DNA of 64,000 bases, taken from Curtobacterium sp. MCBA15_008. Lineage in GTDB: Bacteria > Actinomycetota > Actinomycetes > Actinomycetales > Microbacteriaceae. The translations under genes were made by a program, and so were the position numbers. The notes beneath the pieces were generated by a model that saw only the letters and a program-made list of their open reading frames with translations, was not told the origin of the DNA and searched no databases. Each line of letters starts with the position of its first letter. Within the stretch, counting starts at the first letter, position 1. The stretch spans positions 37,452-101,451 of the forward strand of contig NZ_MJGN01000006.1 in NCBI RefSeq assembly GCF_001865065.1, in the 5' to 3' direction. Shown piece after piece: positions 1-7,461 of this stretch.

Positions 1-638
1 GCGTCGGCCGCACGCTTCGAGGCATCGGCGGTCGCGGACGCTGCACGCTTGGTGGCGTCGGCGGTGGCGTCCGCGGTGCGCTTGGTCACGTCGGCGGTCG
101 CCGCGGCAGCGCGCTTCGTCGCGTCCGCCGTGGTCTCGGCGGCCTGCTTGACCGCGTCGCCGGTGGTCTCGGCCGCCTGCTTGACGGCGTCGGTCGCGGC
201 CTCGGTCGCGCGGCCCAGCGGTGACTGCTCGTCGTCGAAGGGACCGTGCACGTCGAGGACGCGGACGTCCACGCTCGTCGGGAGCTCGGAAACCTGCCGC
301 GTCGCGGCTGTCACCTGCTTCCGCACCTCGTCGGCGACGTGGAGCACGGGCTCCGGGTAGCTGACGACGATGGAGACCTGCACGCCGAGCGCGCCGTCGT
401 CCTCGTCGACCTGCACGCCGGCGGTGCCGGCGCTCCGGCCGAGCTGCTTGCGGAACTGGTCGGCTGCACGGGCGGCGATCCCGCCGAGGTGGTGCACACC
501 GGGCACGCCGAGTGCGGTCTCCGCTGCCGTCCGGGCGACGATCGTGACGGTGCTCGCGTCGTCGGGCAACGGCTCCGTGAGCTCCGCGGGCAGTGCCACC
601 TCGGTGACCTGCGTGTGCGCGTTCGGGTCGTGCTGCAT
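1..638 (-). CDS. Asp23/Gls24 family protein with repetitive Ala/Thr/Lys tail (3' end outside window)
   Basis: The reading frame opens at an ATG at 638, after a GAGGAGAG ribosome site, and runs off the left edge, so about 212 codons are visible and the C terminus is missing. Residues about 25-130 look like an Asp23/Gls24 (DUF322) domain, with a TIVARTAAETALGVPGVHHL stretch followed by a region resembling VSIVVSYPEPVLHVADEVRK. From about residue 145 the protein becomes a degenerate 7- and 11-residue repeat built on ATADATKRAA and AAETTGDAVKQ, which should form a long amphipathic helix. It is the last visible gene of the stress operon that starts at 3105. The fold is recognised from pattern; the role of the tail is unknown. 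Confidence 0.75.
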   Translation of the reverse strand, partial: MQHDPNAHTQVTEVALPAELTEPLPDDASTVTIVARTAAETALGVPGVHHLGGIAARAADQFRKQLGRSAGTAGVQVDEDDGALGVQVSIVVSYPEPVLHVADEVRKQVTAATRQVSELPTSVDVRVLDVHGPFDDEQSPLGRATEAATDAVKQAAETTGDAVKQAAETTADATKRAAAATADVTKRTADATADATKRAASATADASKRAAD

Positions 639-717
639 GGTTCTCTCCTCGTTCGGGTTCCGCCGGAACGCATCGGGGCACTCGACTGCGCGAGTGCCCC
701 GACACGGTTCGTGCGAC

Positions 718-891
718 CTACTTCTTGAAGACGTCCTTGACGTCCTCGCCGGTCTGCTTGGCGCTCGCGGCGGCCTGGTCCTTCTTGCCCTCGGCGACCT
801 TGGAGTCGTCGTTGGTGGCGTTGCCGAGCGCTTCCTTCGCCTTGCCGGCGAGGTCCTGTGCAGCGTTCTTGATCTTGTCGTCGAGTCCCAT
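718..891 (-). CDS. CsbD-like small stress protein
   Basis: This 57-residue ORF starts MGLDDKIKNAAQDLAGKAKE and ends in VKDVFKK. It is lysine-, alanine- and aspartate-rich with no hydrophobic segment, which is the CsbD-like pattern of small soluble proteins induced by general stress. An AAAGGA ribosome site lies seven bases before the ATG. It sits inside an operon of Asp23/Gls24 envelope-stress genes, which agrees with a stress role. The biochemical function of CsbD proteins is not known. Confidence 0.8.
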   Translation of the reverse strand: MGLDDKIKNAAQDLAGKAKEALGNATNDDSKVAEGKKDQAAASAKQTGEDVKDVFKK

Positions 892-975
892 GACGGGTCC
901 TTTCTTCGGCGGGCGTGCGCCCGGTGGGTGTGCTGGATGGGCCGGGAGGCCCGTGGTGCGTCGTGCCGACGGGTG

Positions 976-1539
976 TCAGCGGACGCGGGTCGGCTTCGCG
1001 AGCGCGGAGCGGGTGCCGCCGGTGAGGTGCACGAGCACCGGTACCTGGCGGCCGAGCGTGCGGTCCAGGACCGCGACCGCCCGGTCGACGGCGTCGAGCA
1101 CGGTGACCGCGTCGCCGCCGCGGCGGACGGCGACCCGGATCCGAGCAGCACGCTGCCGGCGGACGAGGTAGGTGTCGACCCGCGAGCCGACGACGTCACG
1201 GACGCCGGAGAGCTCGTGGTCGAGGACGTCGCGGACGAGCGCCACGTTGACGGTCACCGCGTCGTCGCCGGAGCGTTCCCGGACGGCGACCGAGGTACCG
1301 CCACCGCCACGCGTGAACACCCACACGAGGGCGAGCACGATGACGAGGGCGCATGCACCGGCGATGATCCACAGCGAGGACGCGGGTACGTCGAGGCTGC
1401 GGGGGAGGTCGACGTAGGGGGCGGTCGCGTCGCGGACGGCGGGCAGGACGCCCGCGCCGATGACGAGTCCGACGACGACGGCGACCAGGCCGAGCACGAG
1501 GAGGATGATCCGGTTGAGGGTCCGGTTGCTCTTGGTCAT
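976..1539 (-). CDS. AmaP-like alkaline shock membrane anchor protein
   Basis: The 187-residue product has two hydrophobic helices (about residues 10-33 and 54-75) followed by a soluble domain of about 110 residues with alternating beta-strand and helix character (SGDDAVTVNVALVRDVLDHE onward). This layout matches AmaP, the membrane protein that anchors Asp23 in staphylococci. The start overlaps the stop of the preceding DUF6286-like gene by 4 bp (ATGA), indicating translational coupling. The assignment rests on topology and gene context rather than a catalytic motif. Its likely job is to tether the Gls24 proteins of this operon to the membrane. Confidence 0.65.
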   Translation of the reverse strand: MTKSNRTLNRIILLVLGLVAVVVGLVIGAGVLPAVRDATAPYVDLPRSLDVPASSLWIIAGACALVIVLALVWVFTRGGGGTSVAVRERSGDDAVTVNVALVRDVLDHELSGVRDVVGSRVDTYLVRRQRAARIRVAVRRGGDAVTVLDAVDRAVAVLDRTLGRQVPVLVHLTGGTRSALAKPTRVR

Positions 1540-2111
1540 GCGAGGGTTCCCTTCTCCTCGACCCGGACGCGGACGCTCCGGCCGAATCGTTCGTCGAGAC
1601 CGCTGAGCCGGTCGCGGACGGCGTCGCGGACGACGCCCTCGTCGACGGGCATCCCGGTGACGGGGACCACGCGGACCTCGGTCCGGCGACCACGTGCGGT
1701 CGCCGAGGCGTTGCCCTCGGGCACGCCCGCGGCGGTGCCGGCCGCGTTCGCCGCGGTCGAGGCCAGGATGCGGCTATCGATGATGACGGCACCGCGCTCG
1801 TGTTCGACGACGGAGCGGTGCTGCCGGCCGGGCTTGAGCGCGAGGACGATCAGCACGACCCCGAGGACGATCAGCACGACGGCGACGACCTCGGCGATCG
1901 TCAGGAACGCCGCGTCGGGCCGGAGTGCCGCGTCGACCGCGGACTGCGGGTCGGCGAGGAGCGGAGGTCGGCCGATCGCCCGGAGGACGGACTCAGTGCC
2001 GATCCACGCCGCGACGAGGACGAGCACGACGAGGGCGACGGCCACGGCGGTCGAGCGGGAGCGGTGGACGCTCCGGCGACGGATGCGCCGTTCCACGGAA
2101 CCGTTGCTCAT
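1536..2111 (-). CDS. DUF6286-like membrane protein of the alkaline-shock operon
   Basis: The 191-residue protein has a basic N terminus (MSNGSVERRIRRRSVHRSRS), two transmembrane helices (about 21-42 and 72-93) and a C-terminal soluble domain with VRVVPVTGMPVDEGVVRDAV and a final basic segment. It resembles the DUF6286/AmaP-like proteins that accompany Asp23 genes in actinobacteria. It begins 9 bp after the stop of the upstream Asp23-like gene and overlaps the AmaP-like gene by 4 bp. With the next gene it forms a pair of related two-helix proteins. Family membership is by pattern; function is inferred from the operon. Confidence 0.6.
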   Translation of the reverse strand: MSNGSVERRIRRRSVHRSRSTAVAVALVVLVLVAAWIGTESVLRAIGRPPLLADPQSAVDAALRPDAAFLTIAEVVAVVLIVLGVVLIVLALKPGRQHRSVVEHERGAVIIDSRILASTAANAAGTAAGVPEGNASATARGRRTEVRVVPVTGMPVDEGVVRDAVRDRLSGLDERFGRSVRVRVEEKGTLA

Positions 2112-2120
2112 GATGGCCTC

Positions 2121-2453
2121 CTAGACGGTCCGGGTCTCGCGCTCGCGCACGATCCCGGTGAGTTCGATGTGGGCACTGCCGACGCGACGGCCGGTGAGGT
2201 CACCCACGCGGCCCTTGACCTCCTCGGCGACCCGGGCGGAGCGGCCGACGATGTCGTCGCCCGCCGAGATCGGGCCGGTGATGTCGAGGGAGAGTGCGCC
2301 GGACGCGTCGCCGAGTCCGACCCGCACCCGCTTGGCGGGGGCGCCGAGCCGTTCGGCTGCGACGGCCCGCGCCAGCGAGGTCAGTGCGCGAGCGGTGATC
2401 TCGACGCGGCCCGCGACAGCAGTAGACGAGACGCCGTCCGGGCCGGGGGTCAT
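2121..2453 (-). CDS. Short Asp23/Gls24 family protein
   Basis: The frame is open further upstream, but the ATG at 2453 overlaps the stop of the preceding membrane-peptide gene (ATGA), giving a 110-residue protein starting MTPGPDGV. It shows the Asp23-like order: a strand with GRVEITARALTSLARAVAAE, a middle VRVGLGDASGALSLDITGPI, then VAEEVKGRVGDLTGRRVGSA. There is no membrane segment. It is the second of three Gls24-type genes in the operon and is probably a cytoplasmic partner of the AmaP-like proteins encoded next to it. Confidence 0.65.
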   Translation of the reverse strand: MTPGPDGVSSTAVAGRVEITARALTSLARAVAAERLGAPAKRVRVGLGDASGALSLDITGPISAGDDIVGRSARVAEEVKGRVGDLTGRRVGSAHIELTGIVRERETRTV

Positions 2454-2641
2454 CGTGAGCTCCGGCGCCCGGTCAGCACGTCGGCGAGGGCACCGCGGTC
2501 GATGCGGCCGGTCACGAGCGCGGCCACGAGGGCCCCGACCGCTCCGAACACGACCACGAGCACGAAGCCCCAGAAGCCGAACTGCAGTGCCACGACGGCG
2601 AGGACGGCGCCGATGAGGGCGCCCATCAGTGTGTTGCTCAT
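2450..2641 (-). CDS. DUF2273-like small membrane protein
   Basis: This 63-residue protein is almost entirely two hydrophobic helices (MSNTLMGALIGAVLAVVALQ, then FWGFVLVVVFGAVGALVAALV) followed by a short basic tail. Small DUF2273 proteins of this shape are part of asp23 operons in Firmicutes. The gene overlaps both neighbours by 4 bp (ATGA junctions at 2638-2641 and 2450-2453), so the three genes are tightly coupled. The similarity is of topology and context only. Confidence 0.6.
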   Translation of the reverse strand: MSNTLMGALIGAVLAVVALQFGFWGFVLVVVFGAVGALVAALVTGRIDRGALADVLTGRRSSR

Positions 2642-3105
2642 GCGACTCGCGCTTCCTTCTTCTCGTCGTCCTTGTCGTCGTCGTCACCCGGGATGAAGAC
2701 GTCCTGCACGGTCACGTTGACCTCGGCGACCTCCATGCCCACGATCTGCTCGAGCGCACGGGCGACGCCGGCACGGACGCCGTCGGCGACCTGCTGGAGC
2801 GCGACCGGGTACTCGGCGACGATCACGATGTCCGCGGCGACCTGCTTCTCGCCGACCTCGACCTTGACGCCCTGGCCGAAGTCGCGCTGGCCGATGGCGT
2901 CGCGGAGGGCGCCGATCGCACGGGCGGCGCCGTTGCCGAGGGAGTGGACGCCGTTGACCTCGCGGGCGGCGATGCCGGCGACCTTCGACACGACGGTGTC
3001 GTCGATGACGGTCTTGCCCGTGACGCCGTTCGCGCCGGAGTGGGTGCCGGTGTTGCGCGTGGCGGCCGTGCTGGTGGTCGTGGGGGTGAGGGTGGTGTCA
3101 GCCAT
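2638..3105 (-). CDS. Asp23/Gls24 family envelope stress response protein
   Basis: The first gene of the operon. The start is the ATG at 3105, preceded by GGAAGGA, giving 155 residues; an in-frame extension upstream lacks a ribosome site. After a Thr/Ser-rich N terminus of about 35 residues comes a complete Asp23/Gls24 domain: TVVSKVAGIAAREVNGVHSL, KVEVGEKQVAADIVIVAEYP and a VNVTVQDVFIP strand, then an acidic and lysine-rich tail. Such proteins are abundant cytoplasmic proteins attached to the membrane under envelope stress. The upstream region holds overlapping ATCGG/CCGAT inverted repeats. Confidence 0.85.
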   Translation of the reverse strand: MADTTLTPTTTSTAATRNTGTHSGANGVTGKTVIDDTVVSKVAGIAAREVNGVHSLGNGAARAIGALRDAIGQRDFGQGVKVEVGEKQVAADIVIVAEYPVALQQVADGVRAGVARALEQIVGMEVAEVNVTVQDVFIPGDDDDKDDEKKEARVA

Positions 3106-3197
3106 TGTCGTTCCTTCCGATCGTCCCGCCGGGCGTTCCCAGCGGTTGCTGTTCACGGATGAGACGGGGCTCACCAGAGGTTCGTCACACCCGGGTC

Positions 3198-3227
3198 ATC
3201 GGTTTCAGCCGATTTCCAGAGAATCGG
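3198..3227. promoter_or_regulatory. Overlapping inverted repeats upstream of the Asp23/Gls24 operon
   Basis: Three ATCGG/CCGAT arms alternate over 30 bp: ATCGG at 3198, CCGAT at 3209, and a third arm AATCGG ending at 3227. They make two overlapping dyads, ATCGG-N6-CCGAT and CCGATT-N7-AATCGG. They lie about 95-125 bp upstream of the first Gls24 start in the 161-bp space before the AraC gene. A regulator site is plausible; the protein is unknown. Confidence 0.4.
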
Positions 3228-3266
3228 CCAGATCCCAGTGGTGGCGTACCCCGAGGGGTGGTCGGG

Positions 3267-4460
3267 TCAGTCGGCCGCGCGGATTCCGGCCGCGCCGCTG
3301 CGTTCCGTCGCACCGCGGATCGAACGGACAGCCGCCATCGGGGACTCGCCCCGTTCCTCCTGGAAGAGCTGCTGGAGCCGTCGCGGACGCACCCCGGCCG
3401 CATCGGCGATGTCCTGCACCGTCAGGTCCTCGTCGAGGTGCTGCTCGATGAAGGCGAGTGCGCGCCGGAGGCGCCACGACGCCCGTCCGGCGTCGGGGCG
3501 GGCGGCCAGTGAGGCGCGCATCGTCGTGCCCGGGTCCTCGCCGAAGCGCTCGCGGTACGCGGCGGCGAAGCGGCCCGCGTTCGTGAACCCCCAGCGCCCA
3601 CCGACGGACGCCACGCCCTCGGAGCCGTCGCCGCGCAGGAGCTCCTGCCGGACGCGGTCGAGGCGGTGGTCGCGGAGGAACCGGTGCGGGGTCGAGTCGA
3701 GCGTGCGGGCGAAGACGTCCTGCAGGCCGCGCTGACTGAGGCCGCACGCTGCGGCGATGTCGGGCACCGACGGCCGATCGGACGCGTTCGCCTCGATGAA
3801 CCGGATCGCGTCCCGCAGCCGGTTCGCCACCGGTACGTCGGTCCCGCGGTTCCGGATCGGGAACGTGTCGAGGACCACGACGGCGAGACGGCGGTTCAAC
3901 TCGGTCCGCATCGCGCCGAGCACCCGGTCGTCGACGAGCATCGGACCGATCTCGTGGATGAGGTGGCGGAGTGGTTCGCGCCGTGCGACCACCTCGTCCT
4001 GCTGGTCGAAGAGCAGCGGACCGGCCGGCAGCCGGAACCCGAGGTCCTTCCCGACCTCGCGGAGGAACCGGTCGGCGACGTGGACCCCGTTGTAGACGGT
4101 TCCGGAGGACTCGAACCGGTAGGCCTCGGGGGCCGACGCGATGTAGGGGCTGCCCGGTTCGACGACCCGGGAACGGTCGGCGAAGTGCATCTCCAGCCGG
4201 CCCTTCGTCAGCCAGAACACCACGTGGTCGTCCCGCGCGCCGATCACGCCTCCGCGCTTGCCGCCCTCGGCGCGCATCGTCCGGAGGGTCAGGTCGTCGT
4301 CGCCCACGACGGTGTACTCGTACCGGGCGTCCTCGGTCGCGAAGGTGCCCGACGCGAAGTCCGAGCCGTGGTACTCGGCCTCGAAGATGGCGGAGTAGTC
4401 GGAGCCGTCGCCGTCGGTGAACCGCAGTCTGCGGAAGCCGTTCGGCGACGAGGCGGTCAT
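3267..4460 (-). CDS. AraC-family transcriptional regulator with an extra helix-turn-helix
   Basis: The ATG at 4460 gives 397 residues; the longer in-frame extension crosses the copper operator and is rejected. Residues 1-200 resemble the cupin-like sensor of AraC regulators (AEGGKRGGVIGARDDHVVFW, then PGSPYIASAPEAYRF). Residues about 215-318 form a full AraC DNA-binding domain with two helix-turn-helix units (VPDIAAACGLSQRGLQDVF and GRWGFTNAGRFAAAYRERFG). A further unit follows at 332-382 (LTVQDIADAAGVRPRRLQQL), clearly homologous to the first. It is transcribed divergently from the copper operon, but nothing in the sensor suggests copper binding. The ligand is unknown. Confidence 0.85.
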   Translation of the reverse strand: MTASSPNGFRRLRFTDGDGSDYSAIFEAEYHGSDFASGTFATEDARYEYTVVGDDDLTLRTMRAEGGKRGGVIGARDDHVVFWLTKGRLEMHFADRSRVVEPGSPYIASAPEAYRFESSGTVYNGVHVADRFLREVGKDLGFRLPAGPLLFDQQDEVVARREPLRHLIHEIGPMLVDDRVLGAMRTELNRRLAVVVLDTFPIRNRGTDVPVANRLRDAIRFIEANASDRPSVPDIAAACGLSQRGLQDVFARTLDSTPHRFLRDHRLDRVRQELLRGDGSEGVASVGGRWGFTNAGRFAAAYRERFGEDPGTTMRASLAARPDAGRASWRLRRALAFIEQHLDEDLTVQDIADAAGVRPRRLQQLFQEERGESPMAAVRSIRGATERSGAAGIRAAD

Positions 4461-4499
4461 GCGCGCATCTTGCCACGGTTGCGCCGACACGTCGAAGGA

Positions 4500-4516
4500 A
4501 TACCCTAGGGGGGTAC
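4500..4516. promoter_or_regulatory. CsoR-type copper operator
   Basis: The sequence ATACCCTAGGGGGGTAC is a near-palindrome with TACCC and GGGTA arms around TAGGG, the form of CsoR operators in front of copper-efflux genes. It lies 25 bp before the csoR ATG and 40 bp from the divergent araC start, so copper-free CsoR bound here should block csoR-copZ-copA transcription. Confidence 0.75.
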
Positions 4517-4541
4517 CGTATTGAGTCGGGTGGAGGACACG

Positions 4542-4832
4542 ATGTACGAACACGTCGGGTACATCGGCGACAAGGACGACCTGCTGAAGCGGCTCCGTCG
4601 CGCCGAGGGTCAGGTGCGCGGGATCGCCCGCATGGTCGAGGACGAGACCTACTGCATCGACGTCCTCACCCAGATCTCCGCGGCGAACCGGGCGCTCGAA
4701 CGCGTCGCCCTGTCGCTGCTCGAGGACCACCTGTCCCACTGCGTCGCCGAGGCGGTCGCTGAGGGCGGGGACGCCGCGAACGCCAAGGTGCGCGAGGCGA
4801 GCGAGGCCATCGCCCGACTCGTCCGCTCCTGA
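4542..4832 (+). CDS. csoR: CsoR copper-sensing transcriptional repressor
   Basis: I choose the ATG at 4542, with GGAGG seven bases upstream; a TTG at 4521 would add seven residues and lacks a ribosome site. The 96-residue all-helical protein has [20 protein letters not shown] near the N terminus and the CsoR Cu(I) ligands Cys38, His63 and Cys67 (C, then HLSHC with the typical spacing of four), plus the second-sphere helix. CsoR releases its operator when it binds Cu(I). A CsoR-type operator directly upstream and copZ and copA downstream fix the role in copper homeostasis. Confidence 0.93.
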   Translation: MYEHVGYIGDKDDLLKRLRRAEGQVRGIARMVEDETYCIDVLTQISAANRALERVALSLLEDHLSHCVAEAVAEGGDAANAKVREASEAIARLVRS

Positions 4833-4849
4833 ACACCGGAAGGAACACC

Positions 4850-5080
4850 GTGAACGACACCGTGAACACCGAACTCCTGCTCGTCGAGGGCATGACCTGC
4901 GAGCACTGCGTGATGAGCGTGACCGAGGAACTCACCGAACTCGACGGGGTGTCGGACGTCGCCGTCCAGCTCGTGCCGGGCGGTCGGTCCGAGGTCACCG
5001 TCACGTCGGACGGTCCGGTCACGACGGAGGCGCTGCGCGACGCGGTCGCCGAGGCGGGGTACGAGGTCGTGCGCTCGTGA
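4850..5080 (+). CDS. copZ: CopZ-like copper chaperone (heavy-metal-associated domain)
   Basis: The 76-residue product is a single HMA domain with the metal site GMTCEHC at residues 14-20 (Cys17 and Cys20) and the usual beta-alpha-beta-beta-alpha-beta length. The GTG start at 4850 follows AAGGA. It lies 17 bp after csoR and its stop overlaps the copA start (GTGA), so it is the middle gene of the copper operon. It should carry Cu(I) in the cytoplasm and hand it to the CopA N-terminal domain. The His in CEHC replaces the Ala/Ser more usual in ATPase domains. Confidence 0.92.
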   Translation: MNDTVNTELLLVEGMTCEHCVMSVTEELTELDGVSDVAVQLVPGGRSEVTVTSDGPVTTEALRDAVAEAGYEVVRS

Positions 5081-7341
5081 CGGACGGCGTCGTCGACCGT
5101 GTGGTCGAACTCGACATCACCGGGATGACGTGCGCCTCGTGCGCCAGCCGCATCGAGCGGAAGCTCGGCAAGCTCCCCGGCGTCACCGCGACCGTGAACT
5201 ACGCGACCGAGAAGGCGCAGGTGCAGGTCGACGGCCCGGACTCCGCCGATCCAACAGTGCTGATCGCCGCGGTCGAGGCCGCCGGGTACGGCGCCTCGGT
5301 CCCGGCGCCGCCCGTCTCCCCGGACGACGACACCGCCGACACCGCCGGGTCCGATCCCTCCGCGCCCCTCCGGCAGCGGCTCGTGGTCTCGGCGGTCCTC
5401 GCGCTGCCCGTGGTCGTGCTGTCGATGGTCCCCCTGCTGCAGTTCCCGAACTGGCAGTGGCTGGCACTGGCCCTCGCCGCGCCCGTCGCGGTCTGGGGAG
5501 CGCTGCCGTTCCACCGCGCCGCGTGGGTGAACGCCCGGCACGGCGCCGCGACGATGGACACCCTCGTCAGCGTCGGGGTCCTCGCCGCGTTCGGCTGGTC
5601 GCTCTACGCGCTGTTCCTCGGTGACGCCGGCACGACCGGCATGCACATGACCTTCTCGTGGTTCGCGACCGACCCCGAGGCGAGCGACCTCTACCTCGAG
5701 GTCGCCACCGCCGTCACGGTCTTCATCCTGGCCGGGCGGTACATGGAGGCACGGGCGAAGCAGCAGTCCGGCGCAGCGCTCCGCGCCCTGCTCGAGCTCG
5801 GCGCGAAGGACGCGACAGTGCTGCGGGCGGCGACCGAGACCCGTGTGCCGGCTGCCTCGCTCGTCGTCGGTGACGTGGTCGTCGTCCGCCCGGGGGAGCG
5901 GATCCCGAGTGACGGCACCGTGCGCGAGGGCTCCTCCGCCGTCGACCTCAGCATGCTCACCGGCGAGTCCGTGCCGGTCGAGGTCCGCCCCGGCGACGCC
6001 GTCACGGGTGCCACGATCAACGTCGGCGGACGACTCGTCGTCACGATCACCCGCGTCGGCGCCGACACCGAACTCGCCCGGATGGGTCGACTCATCGAGG
6101 ACGCCCAGACCGGCAAGGCCGAGGTGCAGCGCCTCGCCGACCGCGTCTCCGGTGTCTTCGTGCCGATCGTCATCGGACTCGCGCTGGTGGCGTTCGTCGG
6201 CTGGCTCGTGCTCGGCGGATCCCTGACGGCGGCGTTCACCGCGGCCGTCGCCACCCTCATCATCGCCTGCCCGTGCGCGCTCGGTCTCGCCACCCCCACC
6301 GCCCTCTTGGTCGGCACGGGGCGCGGCTCACAGCTCGGCATCCTCATCGGCGGACCCCAGGTGCTCGAACGCACCCGTGCCGTCGACACCATCGTGCTCG
6401 ACAAGACCGGCACCGTGACGACCGGGGCCATGGCGCTCCGCTCGGTCGCGGCCGCCCCCGACGCCGACGTCGACCCCGACGCGGTGCTGCGACTGGCCGC
6501 GGCGGTCGAGGACGGCTCGGAGCACCCGGTCGGCCGCGCGGTGATCGCCGGCGCGCGTGACCGGGGCATCGGCACGGCGGAGGCATCGCAGTTCACCGCG
6601 ACGCCGGGCGCCGGCGTGCAGGCTGTGGTCGACGGCGACGTGGTGCTGGTCGGCACCGCCCGGTGGCTCGCCGAGTCGTGGTCGATCAGCCTGCCGGAGA
6701 CGCTCGCCACCGCACTCGCCGAGGCCGAGTCCGACGGCGGGACCGCGGTCGTGGTCGCTCGGAACGGCGCCGCGCTCGGCGTGGTCGTCGTCGGCGACAC
6801 CGTGAAGCCCGACGCAGCCGACGCCGTCCGTCGGTTCGTCGAGCTCGGACTCCGTCCGGTGCTGCTCACGGGCGACAACGAGGGGGCGGCACACGCCGTC
6901 GCCGCGTCCGTGGGGATCGACGAGGTCCACGCGCGCGCCACACCAGCCTCGAAGCTCGAGACCGTCCGCCGGCTGCAGGCCGAGGGGCGGAGCGTGGCGA
7001 TGGTCGGGGACGGCGTGAACGACGCAGCAGCCCTCGCCGCGGCCGACCTCGGCATAGCGATGGGCGCCGGCACCGACGCGGCGATCGCGGCCAGCGACAT
7101 CACCGTCGTCAGTGGCCGGCTCACCGTGGTGGCCGATGCGGTCCGGCTCTCCCGTGCCACCCTCCGCACGATCAGGGGGAACCTGTTCTGGGCGTTCGCG
7201 TACAACGTGGCGGCGATCCCGCTCGCGATGGCGGGGCTGCTCAACCCCGTGCTGGCGGGTGCGGCCATGGCGTTCTCGTCCGTCTTCGTCGTGACGAACA
7301 GCCTGCGCCTCCGTCGCTTCACCCCGCTCGACCGCCCCTGA
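5077..7341 (+). CDS. copA: Copper-translocating P-type ATPase
   Basis: The 754-residue P1B-type ATPase has one N-terminal HMA domain (GMTCASC, Cys19 and Cys22), transmembrane helices, the actuator motif TGES near residue 295, the membrane metal site CPC at 398-400, the phosphorylated DKTGT at about 442 and GDGVND at about 644-649. A His-Pro pair of the nucleotide domain is present ([12 protein letters not shown]). This set is diagnostic of Cu(I) export (P1B-1). The GTG start overlaps copZ by 4 bp. It pumps copper out of the cell and is the effector of the operon controlled by CsoR. Confidence 0.95.
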   Translation: MTDGVVDRVVELDITGMTCASCASRIERKLGKLPGVTATVNYATEKAQVQVDGPDSADPTVLIAAVEAAGYGASVPAPPVSPDDDTADTAGSDPSAPLRQRLVVSAVLALPVVVLSMVPLLQFPNWQWLALALAAPVAVWGALPFHRAAWVNARHGAATMDTLVSVGVLAAFGWSLYALFLGDAGTTGMHMTFSWFATDPEASDLYLEVATAVTVFILAGRYMEARAKQQSGAALRALLELGAKDATVLRAATETRVPAASLVVGDVVVVRPGERIPSDGTVREGSSAVDLSMLTGESVPVEVRPGDAVTGATINVGGRLVVTITRVGADTELARMGRLIEDAQTGKAEVQRLADRVSGVFVPIVIGLALVAFVGWLVLGGSLTAAFTAAVATLIIACPCALGLATPTALLVGTGRGSQLGILIGGPQVLERTRAVDTIVLDKTGTVTTGAMALRSVAAAPDADVDPDAVLRLAAAVEDGSEHPVGRAVIAGARDRGIGTAEASQFTATPGAGVQAVVDGDVVLVGTARWLAESWSISLPETLATALAEAESDGGTAVVVARNGAALGVVVVGDTVKPDAADAVRRFVELGLRPVLLTGDNEGAAHAVAASVGIDEVHARATPASKLETVRRLQAEGRSVAMVGDGVNDAAALAAADLGIAMGAGTDAAIAASDITVVSGRLTVVADAVRLSRATLRTIRGNLFWAFAYNVAAIPLAMAGLLNPVLAGAAMAFSSVFVVTNSLRLRRFTPLDRP

Positions 7342-7461
7342 CCCGGCGGCCCGACTGTGCGCACCACCCGCCGGAGCGCACTACGCTCGAACTCGGTCCG
7401 CGACGCAGTGCTGCGGTGACCCGCGGGCTTGTACGTCTTGAAGGTGATCCAGGAGGACCCC

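Noticed and set aside
7429-7461. Upstream start for pgi at 7429
   Set aside because: It lacks a ribosome site, while the GTG at 7462 has AGGAGG at ideal distance, and the extra 11 residues are not typical of the family.
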